A stretch of DNA of 11,361 bases from an uncultured Flavobacteriales bacterium (GTDB lineage: Bacteria; Bacteroidota; Bacteroidia; Flavobacteriales_D; Sanyastnellaceae). The stretch lies in assembly GCA_937996585.1 (NCBI GenBank), contig CALKUW010000011.1:1-11361 (forward strand), in the 5' to 3' direction. Below, piece by piece: positions 5,777 to 11,361 of this stretch. The notes beneath the pieces were generated by a model. It did no database searches, was not told where the DNA came from, and was given only the letters and a program-made list of their open reading frames with translations. Each line of letters starts with the position of its first letter. Positions within the stretch are counted from its first letter, which is position 1. The position numbers and the translations under genes are program-made.

Positions 5777-7384
5777 ATGATCAGGTCCATCATTTGTCTT
5801 CTTGCTGTTCTTCTCTGGGGAACCGCCCAAGCACAGGATGAGCTGTCTCCGTTGGTCGAGGCGTGGAACGACACCACGCGCACAGTGGAGGAGCGCCTGC
5901 AGACCGCCAAGGACCTGCACATCACCTTTCACCAGACGTACCCGGACACGGTCCTCTTCTATCTGGAGGAGATGCGGGCGCTGGCCGAACGCCATGACTT
6001 GCCGATCGAGTTGTACTCTGCTCACAACCGCATCGGCACCTTGAGTCAAATCCTCGGCCGCAACGCAGAAGCCTTCGCTGCCTTCGATCATGCGGAAGAC
6101 ATCGCCGTTGCCCTGGGCGATTCCGTTCGGCTCGGCACCGTATACGGCAATCGAGGCAACGTCCACGTCCGACGCAATGAATACGTGGAAGCCACCCGCC
6201 ACTTCAACCGGGCCCTCGGTCTCTATTCGATGGCGGGGGATTCGGGCAGGGCACAACGCATGCGCATGGCCTTGGGCAACATCTTCATGATCATCGGCCA
6301 CAACGAACTGGCCATGGACCAGTTTGAGCAGGTGCAGGCCGGACTGACGACGGTGGAGCCGGAGCGCGCGTATTTCCCGGGACTCCTGGACCTGAACATG
6401 GGGTGGTGCGCCTACCAGATGGAGGACCATGCACGAGCAGACTCCCTGTATGCCTCCGCACTCACCATCCTAGAGCGGGAAGGACAGGGATTCTACTTGA
6501 TGGGGTGCCATGCCAACATCGCCGAACTGCGCAAGGCGCAAGGCCGGCCGGATGACGCCATGGCACACTGGAGGACCTGCGCCAGAATGAGCCGTGAGCT
6601 CGGTTCGAGAAGCGATGAACTCGACTGCATCCTGGGCATGGCCGAGCTGACGTTGCCCTCAGACCCTCAACAGGCCCTCGGGATGGTGGAGGACATCCAG
6701 AATGAAATGCTGGACGGAGCCAACCACGAAACCCGGCGGGACCTGTTTCGGCTGCTGTACGAAGCCCACAAACAGCTGGGGCATGCGGAGACGGCCTTGG
6801 AGATGCACGAGTCCTATGCCCTCCACGACGACAGCCTCCAGGCGGAAAAGGCCCGGTTCGCCGTCCTGAGGGCCGCCTATGAGAAAGACGTCGAGCGCCA
6901 AATTCAAGCCGTCCATTGGGAAGGCGAGCAGGAGCGAAACCGCCAAGAGGTCAAACAACTCAAGACGCTGCTGGGCCTGGCGTTGGGCTTCGTGGTGGTC
7001 ATAGGCCTGTTCATCGCGGCCATGGTGCGCATGCGCCGTCTCCACCGCAGCCGGAGGGCGGAGCTGATGGGCCAGATCGACGCACTGCACCGATCGAGCG
7101 GGCAGACCGTCATCCTGGAGACCCCCGCCCTCGAACTCAACCGGGCGCGGCTGGACCAGATGTTGGGCCGACCGCTCAATGACACGGATTGGAACGTGCT
7201 CAACATCCTGCTCGAGGATCCGGCCATCACCAACCGGAATCTGGCTGAGCGGGCCCACCTCAGCATCGATGGCGTCGGGTCCTCCCTCCGCCGCATGTAC
7301 GGCTACTTCGACATTCAGGAAACGAAATACAAAAAGATGGCCCTGTTGCACGCCGCCATGAAGGCGTCAACGGACCAGGAATGA
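5777..7384 (+). CDS. transmembrane TPR regulator with C-terminal helix-turn-helix
   Basis: 535 residues. The N-terminal signal sequence (1-20, ending AQAQ) exports an all-helical TPR region spanning about 24-360; the clearest repeat is around 124-151 (GNRGNVHVRRNEYVEATRHF, then NRALGLY). A charged, probably coiled-coil stretch (about 350-395) leads to one membrane helix at 398-419, followed by a basic stop-transfer segment (RMRRLHRSRR). The cytoplasmic C-terminus (452-535) has LNDTDWNVLNILLEDP and then NRNLAERAHLSIDGVGSSLR, a LuxR-like helix-turn-helix at about 482-511. This layout of outside TPR, one membrane helix and inside DNA-binding domain is common in Bacteroidota and suggests a one-component regulator that senses an envelope signal. 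The ligand and targets are unknown. A role in controlling the divergent DUF808 gene or the downstream secreted protein is conjecture from position only. No kinase domain is present. Confidence 0.9.
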   Translation: MIRSIICLLAVLLWGTAQAQDELSPLVEAWNDTTRTVEERLQTAKDLHITFHQTYPDTVLFYLEEMRALAERHDLPIELYSAHNRIGTLSQILGRNAEAFAAFDHAEDIAVALGDSVRLGTVYGNRGNVHVRRNEYVEATRHFNRALGLYSMAGDSGRAQRMRMALGNIFMIIGHNELAMDQFEQVQAGLTTVEPERAYFPGLLDLNMGWCAYQMEDHARADSLYASALTILEREGQGFYLMGCHANIAELRKAQGRPDDAMAHWRTCARMSRELGSRSDELDCILGMAELTLPSDPQQALGMVEDIQNEMLDGANHETRRDLFRLLYEAHKQLGHAETALEMHESYALHDDSLQAEKARFAVLRAAYEKDVERQIQAVHWEGEQERNRQEVKQLKTLLGLALGFVVVIGLFIAAMVRMRRLHRSRRAELMGQIDALHRSSGQTVILETPALELNRARLDQMLGRPLNDTDWNVLNILLEDPAITNRNLAERAHLSIDGVGSSLRRMYGYFDIQETKYKKMALLHAAMKASTDQE

Positions 7385-7464
7385 CCATTCGTTGGAAATC
7401 AGTATTTTAAGGAATCACTTGTCGCCGTGCACAGGTCGAATCCGCATTGATTTCACCCCTTGGC

Positions 7465-7487
7465 GTGAGCGTGAACTGACCGCTCAC
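7465..7487 (+). other. 7-bp hairpin upstream of the secreted-protein gene
   Basis: GTGAGCG (7465-7471) pairs exactly with CGCTCAC (7481-7487) around a 9-base loop. It lies in the 118-base gap between the regulator and the secreted modular protein, 15 bases before the latter's ATG. A short T tract (7493-7496) follows after CCCGA, so it could be a weak terminator for the regulator or a leader hairpin. The rest of the gap (7385-7464) shows no convincing promoter. Confidence 0.25.
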
Positions 7488-7502
7488 CCCGATTTTCGAG
7501 CC

Positions 7503-8753
7503 ATGACACCACGCAGATCAAACCGTCTCCTTCCTTCCGCACTCATGACAGTGCTCGTCGGCATGCTGGGCTTCAACGTGCCGGCCGAAGCCCAGGTCAC
7601 CACGTCCGTCGATTGCGACCTCATGGGGCTCGTGTGCAATGTGTGCTCACAGCCGGACATCATCAGCATTTACCATCCCGGCCCCTACTTGACCTGGCCT
7701 CCAGCAACCAATGTCCTCGAATGGGAATTCACCGACTCCCAAGGAAACGTATTGCATGAAGCTACGCTGGTCAATGAGAGCCATGTGAGCTTCAGTTTCA
7801 ACCTCCCCCTGACGGACACCCTGTTCGTCTCGGTCCTGCACACCAACGACTCGGTCTTCCACAACGGCAGCCCCTATCCCTGGGCCTGCCTGGTGGAGGA
7901 CTACCTCGTATGGGAGGAGACGGAGATCATCCCCGGCACCTTCCAGGGCAGCTGGACCCTCGGCGGAAGCATCGGCGTCGATGTGAGCGGCCCCGCCCTC
8001 TGCGTGGACCCGAACCTGATCGACCCTTCCGTCGGTTGTCCGGCCGTTTTCGAGCCGGTCTGCGGATGCGATGGGGTGACCTACTCCAATTCCTGTGAGG
8101 CCATCAACTGGGGAGGCGTCACCTCCTGGGAGGACGGACCCTGCATCGTCGTCGAATACGGCGGGTGCACCTATCCACAAGCCTGCAATTACGACCCCGG
8201 GGCCGCCTTCGAGGACGGCTCCTGCACCTTCCCTCCGGAGTCCTGCGCCTGGCCCGATGCATGGGCCGCGGGGTGCACCTACGCCGAAGCCGACAATTTC
8301 GACCCGAGCGCGGTCGTGGACGACGGCTCTTGCGCGTGGCCTTCATGTACCAACTGCCCGGCCGACATCAATGGGGACGATGCCGTCAACGTGTCGGACG
8401 TACTCGTCCTGCTCGGTGCCTTCGGCACGACCTGCTCAGAGGTCCCCTTCTCCCTCATCGGACGCTGGCACCCGGAGGGGTTTGAAAGCAATACGCTCTA
8501 CGAATTCACCGAAGACCTGCGATATACCATCTATTCCGTCGACGGAACCTTCGGCGGCATTGAAGATGCCTTGCCCACCCCGAATCCCTGGCACATGGTA
8601 GGCGACACCGTGGTCATCGACCTTCACTTCGGCAATGAATTGCGCGGCCTGCTCGAACCCTCCTGCAGCGGACTGAAGGCCACCATCACCCAAGCCACGG
8701 GGATGCAGAATGTCCTCCACCGCGAAGGCGTCGACCCGGCCGACTGCGACTGA
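7503..8753 (+). CDS. secreted modular protein with Kazal, DGSC and dockerin-like modules
   Basis: 416 residues from the ATG at 7503, chosen because it begins a good signal peptide (1-30, ending AEA before QVTT). The frame extends to 7392, but the extra 37 residues would bury this signal. Modules in order: a beta-rich N-terminal region with Cys38, 45 and 48 (about 31-160); a Kazal-like domain with six cysteines (167, 179, 187, 189, 198, 214) around PVCGCDGVTYSNSC; two tandem GCTY...DGSC motifs (221-241 and 257-277); a dockerin-like calcium loop DINGDDAVNVSD at 288-299, then VLVLLGAFGTTC; and a C-terminal domain (317-416) starting LIGRWHPEGFESNTLYEF that resembles a small lipocalin-like barrel. 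Kazal domains inhibit serine proteases in animals; in marine Bacteroidota this module set occurs in secreted or surface proteins of unknown role. No typical Por-type C-terminal sorting domain is seen. Its stop lies 103 bases before the next gene's preferred start. Confidence 0.9.
   Translation: MTPRRSNRLLPSALMTVLVGMLGFNVPAEAQVTTSVDCDLMGLVCNVCSQPDIISIYHPGPYLTWPPATNVLEWEFTDSQGNVLHEATLVNESHVSFSFNLPLTDTLFVSVLHTNDSVFHNGSPYPWACLVEDYLVWEETEIIPGTFQGSWTLGGSIGVDVSGPALCVDPNLIDPSVGCPAVFEPVCGCDGVTYSNSCEAINWGGVTSWEDGPCIVVEYGGCTYPQACNYDPGAAFEDGSCTFPPESCAWPDAWAAGCTYAEADNFDPSAVVDDGSCAWPSCTNCPADINGDDAVNVSDVLVLLGAFGTTCSEVPFSLIGRWHPEGFESNTLYEFTEDLRYTIYSVDGTFGGIEDALPTPNPWHMVGDTVVIDLHFGNELRGLLEPSCSGLKATITQATGMQNVLHREGVDPADCD
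8163..8225 (+). repeat. first GCTY...DGSC coding repeat
   Basis: This encodes a 21-residue motif starting GCTYPQACNYDP and ending EDGSC. It matches the second copy at Gly1, Cys2, Thr3, Tyr4, Ala7, Asn9, Asp11, Pro12, Ala14, Asp18, Gly19, Ser20 and Cys21. The motif is a known short disulfide-containing repeat of secreted Bacteroidota proteins, often found next to Kazal or dockerin-like modules. Confidence 0.75.
8271..8333 (+). repeat. second GCTY...DGSC coding repeat
   Basis: Second copy of the motif, starting 108 bases after the first. It starts GCTYAEADNFDP and ends DDGSC. The third cysteine of copy one (ACNY) is replaced by Asp (ADNF) here, so the disulfide pattern differs between the two copies. 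The intervening 15 residues (TFPPESCAWPDAWAA) are Trp/Pro-rich. Confidence 0.75.
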
Positions 8754-8804
8754 CCCTGAATCTCTCTTCCCTTCTGATGTCCTGCTTGGGCGAGATGAAG
8801 AGCC

Positions 8805-8840
8805 ACTGTCCCGGTGGACATCGGATGTTTCCTGGACAGT
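8805..8840 (+). other. mutually exclusive stem sequences upstream of the DUF4153-like gene
   Basis: TGTCC (8807-8811) can pair with GGACA (8816-8820) around a 4-base loop. The same bases, as part of ACTGTCC (8805-8811), can instead pair with GGACAGT (8834-8840). The two pairings exclude each other, as in an attenuator, and lie 17 bases upstream of the preferred ATG at 8857. If the longer reading frame from 8710 is used, this is coding sequence and the pairing is probably incidental. Confidence 0.2.
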
Positions 8841-8856
8841 CACGACCTTGTCAAAG

Positions 8857-10302
8857 ATGAAGGACACGGATTGGGACGTCTTGGAGACGCTTTACCGGGA
8901 ACACCCAGGGTCGTTTCGCCGATGGCTTGACGAGGCCGACCTGTCCCCCGCGGTCCGGGCGACATGGGAAGCCCGGATGGCAGCCGACGGCGTGACAAAG
9001 GAAGGTCCGACCTCCTCTGCATTTCCCTTCACCTTTCCACTGGCAGTCGGCACGCTGATCGCGCTGCCCTTCTGGATGCAGTATTGGCGGGATGGCGGAT
9101 TCGACCCCTCCTGGGCCATGCCGTGGTTCGGCCTGCTGGCCACCTTGCCATTGATGGGATGGCACACGTGGCATGCGGATGCCCGGTTGAAGCGAGGCGC
9201 GATGTGGGCCATCGGAGCGGCCATCCTGACCACCCTCATCGTCGTCGGCTTCCACCACTTCTTCAAGGGCTGGCCTTCCTCCTACGTGCTGGATATGGTG
9301 GCTTCAGACACCGATACCGACGTCATCGAGCAAGCCAAACTCGGCCTGCAGGCCCGCGACCTGATGCTGTTCCACACCCCGCTGCTGCTCCTGGGCCTCA
9401 CCGGCGCCGTGTGGTGCCGGCGAACGGGCGAATCGCGGGTCACCTTCCTGCGCAACGTATTGCAGGTCGGCCTCTACACGGCGCTCATCGTGGGCGCAGG
9501 CGGCCTGTTCACCGGCCTGACCGTGGTGATGGCGGAAATGCTCGAACTCGACACCGTTCCCATCGCGGTGCACCTCATGAGCTGGGGTGGGGCCAGTGCG
9601 CTCGCTTTTGCCCACCACGTTTGGCTCCGCCAGCCTGATGCGCTCAAGAAGGTACTCCCCATCATCGCCGGCCTCTTCATCCCGCTGTTCGTCCTCTTGG
9701 AAAGTGGCTTCCTGCTGACTTACCTCGCCAAGGGACTCGAAACGCTGAGTCACGATCGCGAGGAACTGCTCGTATTCAATCTGCTGCTCGGTGCCGTGAT
9801 CGGACTGGTGTTGCTCAATTCAGCCCTCAAGGACAGCGAAACCCGATTGGGAAGGGCCCTCGTAGCTGTCCTCGTGGTGCTCGGAATCATCGCCGACGGC
9901 GTGGCCATCCTGGCCATCGGAAGCCGCCTGCTCGAGTGGGGCTGGACACCGAACCGGCTCGCCGTGCTGGCCACCAACCTGCTGTGCCTGGGCACCCTGC
10001 TGGCACTGGTTCCCGCCCTTTTCCCGCAATGGCGCCAGGGCGGTTGGCCGGAGGTACAGGACGTGCTGAACCGGGCCCTTGTCTTCTTCTTTGGATGGAC
10101 GGTGATCGTGTCCCTTGCCTTTCCCGCCTATCAGGCCTTGAGGAACCGGGCGTTCGACCCGGTTGCCCTCAGCATCAGCACGGAAGACCCTCAGAGTCAG
10201 CTCGAGGCAGAGCTCGAAACGATGGAACAAGAAGTCGCCACCATGGAGGCCGAGCTCCAGGAAGCCGAGCAGAAAGCCTCGGAATCAGATACCCTCGAGT
10301 GA
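8857..10302 (+). CDS. polytopic membrane protein, DUF4153-like
   Basis: 481 residues from the ATG at 8857. A short soluble N-terminal helical region (1-50) includes WDVLETLYREHPGSFRRWLDE. About eleven membrane helices follow at 57-76, 88-104, 116-134, 169-187, 203-225, 236-253, 266-288, 304-322, 332-355, 365-389 and 407-426. The tail (443-474) is an acidic coiled coil (SQLEAELETMEQEVATMEAE). The region from SGFLLTYLAKGL (283-294) through RLLEWGWTPNRLAVL (357-371) resembles DUF4153 proteins, where a Tyr/Leu-rich helix and an RI-x-x-x-G-x-T-x-x-R segment recur; function of that family is unknown. The frame is open from an ATG at 8710, which would add 49 residues and overlap the previous gene by 44 bases. 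Those codons show weak GC preference at the third position and no family-like sequence, so 8857 is preferred. Its 3' end overlaps the opposing rhodanese gene by 18 bases. Confidence 0.85.
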   Translation: MKDTDWDVLETLYREHPGSFRRWLDEADLSPAVRATWEARMAADGVTKEGPTSSAFPFTFPLAVGTLIALPFWMQYWRDGGFDPSWAMPWFGLLATLPLMGWHTWHADARLKRGAMWAIGAAILTTLIVVGFHHFFKGWPSSYVLDMVASDTDTDVIEQAKLGLQARDLMLFHTPLLLLGLTGAVWCRRTGESRVTFLRNVLQVGLYTALIVGAGGLFTGLTVVMAEMLELDTVPIAVHLMSWGGASALAFAHHVWLRQPDALKKVLPIIAGLFIPLFVLLESGFLLTYLAKGLETLSHDREELLVFNLLLGAVIGLVLLNSALKDSETRLGRALVAVLVVLGIIADGVAILAIGSRLLEWGWTPNRLAVLATNLLCLGTLLALVPALFPQWRQGGWPEVQDVLNRALVFFFGWTVIVSLAFPAYQALRNRAFDPVALSISTEDPQSQLEAELETMEQEVATMEAELQEAEQKASESDTLE

Positions 10303-10590
10303 ACCGTAGGCACCCGCGTTGAACACGGAGTCGAATCCTTTATCGCGGAGCAGCTTCGCCGCCTGCCCACTGCGGTTGCCGCTGCGGCAGTAGAGGTAGT
10401 AGCTCTTGGACGGGTCGAGTCCGGCGATGGCTTTCTCCGTCCACGCTCCGGCCAGCCAATCCATCTGGATCGCGCCCGTCACGGTTCCGTCAGCGGTTTC
10501 GCCGGGCGTACGGCAATCGATGATGACGGCATGGGTGTCCTGAACGGCGCCTGCGACCTCCTCACGGGAACAGTCGGTACTGGGTTTCAT
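10285..10590 (-). CDS. single-domain rhodanese-like sulfurtransferase
   Basis: 101 residues from the ATG at 10590, a single rhodanese domain of the GlpE/PspE size class, which transfers sulfane sulfur through a persulfide on the active-site cysteine. The active-site loop CRSGNRS (Cys68 to Ser74) matches the CRxGxRS consensus. Upstream, AVIIDCRTPGE (21-31) is the usual V-(I/L)-(I/L)-D-x-R-x-x-x-E strand, and GTVTGAIQM takes the place of the common GHIPGAINI. The end, GFDSVFNAGAYGSLEG, matches the normal family C-terminus. There is no signal peptide, so it is probably cytoplasmic. An in-frame ATG at 10599 would add MFF, and the frame runs on to 10653; the start at 10590 best fits the domain boundary but is not certain. 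It faces the DUF4153-like gene and diverges from the gene at 10706. Confidence 0.93.
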   Translation of the reverse strand: MKPSTDCSREEVAGAVQDTHAVIIDCRTPGETADGTVTGAIQMDWLAGAWTEKAIAGLDPSKSYYLYCRSGNRSGQAAKLLRDKGFDSVFNAGAYGSLEGI

Positions 10591-10705
10591 GAAAAACATT
10601 CCTGCGGGTTTCAATGCAAGTTCTTGAAACAGAGACCCAACCAACGTGACCAAGGTTGCACTAGAAAATGGTCAAATTGCAAAACAGCCATTGACCACAA
10701 TCCCC
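10591..10705. promoter_or_regulatory. divergent intergenic region with two sets of inverted repeats
   Basis: This AT-richer 115-base gap separates the rhodanese gene from the diverging membrane protein. GTTTCAA (10608-10614) pairs with TTGAAAC (10624-10630) near the rhodanese start. A second set alternates in orientation: TGACCA (10647-10652), TGGTCA (10669-10674) and TGACCA (10692-10697), at 22- and 23-base spacing, about two helical turns. The last two extend to 7 bp (TGGTCAA and TTGACCA). They could be operator half-sites. I found no well-spaced TTTG/TAnnTTTG promoter for either gene. Confidence 0.3.
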
Positions 10706-11361
10706 ATGAAGAACCGAAAACTCCTGCTCTTCTGGCTCCTGTGCACCTCCCTCGCGTGGGGAGCTGCAGGACTGCTTGCGCTGGGCGCTTTGGCCATGAC
10801 ACCGATGATCTTCACGTCGCAGAAAGCGGTGGAAGACCCTCAGTCATGGATGTTCATCGGGGGGTTGTTGGTGCTCAATGGCATCATCGTGGCGGGATTG
10901 GCTTTGCAATGGGTCTTCTTCGGCATCAAAAAAGACAGACTGGCAGGCTGGATCGGTGCCATTCCCCTACTGGGCTTTGCCTTGCTGACGGATTCAGACT
11001 TTCTGCCATGGAGCCCAATTGAAGATGAATACACCCACCACACGCTGGAGCCCTCCGCATTCCCCAACCACGAGGTCTCAGTGCAGGTGCACTGTCCCGA
11101 CCTGGAGGACGACGCTGCGCTCCACTTGTGCATCTACCCTTACATCGAAGGCGAATCCGAGCTGGGCCTGCCAATGCAGAAACTGGATGAAAGTCGTTGG
11201 GAGGTGACCTTTCGCTACCCGGCCACGCATTTCGTGTTCAACTACAACCTTGGCGACCGGAAGCACGCGGCCATGATCAACAGCGGCACCCGACGACCCA
11301 ACGTGGGCATCGACCTCGCCTCCGACACCCTCCTCCTCGACACCATTCCAGGCTGGCTCGA
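10706..11361 (+). CDS. membrane-anchored protein with possible CBM20-like domain, 3' end cut
   Basis: 218 codons are visible and the frame runs off the window end without a stop. The start MKNRKLLLFWLLCTS is followed by three predicted membrane segments (about 5-32, 47-73 and 80-96), with IKKDR as a basic cytoplasmic loop between the second and third. From about 122 the chain is extracytoplasmic and beta-rich: VSVQVHCPDL, LHLCIYPYIEGES, then LDESRWEVTFRYPATHFVFN, LGDRKHAAMINSGTRRPN and a final DTIPGW. This order resembles the CBM20-like starch-binding domain that often precedes esterase domains in Bacteroidota (Trp strand, then YKftrG..., a small-residue/NR turn, and xGW). That resemblance is my inference and is weak. 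If right, a hydrolase or other catalytic domain may follow beyond the window. Two codons, CGA CGA, mark an Arg pair at 196-197. Confidence 0.8.
   Translation, partial: MKNRKLLLFWLLCTSLAWGAAGLLALGALAMTPMIFTSQKAVEDPQSWMFIGGLLVLNGIIVAGLALQWVFFGIKKDRLAGWIGAIPLLGFALLTDSDFLPWSPIEDEYTHHTLEPSAFPNHEVSVQVHCPDLEDDAALHLCIYPYIEGESELGLPMQKLDESRWEVTFRYPATHFVFNYNLGDRKHAAMINSGTRRPNVGIDLASDTLLLDTIPGWL

Noticed and set aside
5687..6430. 247-codon minus-strand open frame opposite the TPR regulator
   Set aside because: The opposing frame has signal peptide, TPR and helix-turn-helix signatures; this one has none. The same applies to the frame at 6659-7351.
7647..8180. 177-codon minus-strand open frame opposite the secreted modular protein
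   Set aside because: Antisense shadow; the plus frame encodes recognisable Kazal and DGSC modules there.
8964..9638. 224-codon plus-strand frame inside the DUF4153-like gene
   Set aside because: Arg/His/Pro-rich out-of-frame translation with no membrane segments or start context, against a long hydrophobic-helix pattern in the true frame.
11079..11094. Perfect 7-bp hairpin CAGTGCA-GG-TGCACTG
   Set aside because: It lies inside the coding sequence of the last gene (VQVHC) and the 2-base loop is too tight for the full stem; likely chance.

Overview
The window is compact, GC-rich bacterial DNA with eleven protein genes on both strands. No gap exceeds about 120 bases, and I saw no RNA gene, insertion sequence or CRISPR array. 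Several features point to a member of the Bacteroidota, probably a marine Flavobacteriales-like lineage. There is a GH92 alpha-mannosidase and a secreted protein built from Kazal, 'DGSC' and dockerin-like modules. One regulator has the TPR-membrane-helix-turn-helix layout common in that phylum. Starts generally lack Shine-Dalgarno sequences. This placement is an inference from gene content; no marker gene is present.

Left part, plus strand (1-3634): a GH92 glycoside hydrolase whose 5' end lies outside the window, a TspO/MBR tryptophan-rich sensory protein whose ATG overlaps the hydrolase stop by one base, and an exported protein of unknown function that looks like an outer-membrane beta-barrel. 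Middle part, minus strand (3674-5672), in transcription order: a DUF808 (YedI-like) membrane protein, a DUF1761 membrane protein and an exported CAP/SCP-domain protein. Right part: a periplasmic-TPR, membrane-spanning regulator diverges from DUF808 and is followed on the plus strand by the modular secreted protein and an 11-helix DUF4153-like membrane protein. A single-domain rhodanese faces it and overlaps its 3' end. Diverging from the rhodanese is a membrane-anchored protein with a possible CBM20-like extracytoplasmic domain, cut off by the window end.

Most of these genes act at the envelope or outside it: glycan cleavage, small-molecule or porphyrin binding, secreted binding modules and membrane proteins of unknown role. 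They do not form a recognisable pathway. No SusC/SusD pair, defence locus or mobile element is visible, so the region looks like ordinary chromosome. The parts most worth a second look are the modular secreted protein, the transmembrane regulator and its divergent promoter region, the truncated CBM20-like gene at the right edge, and several short inverted repeats in the intergenic gaps.
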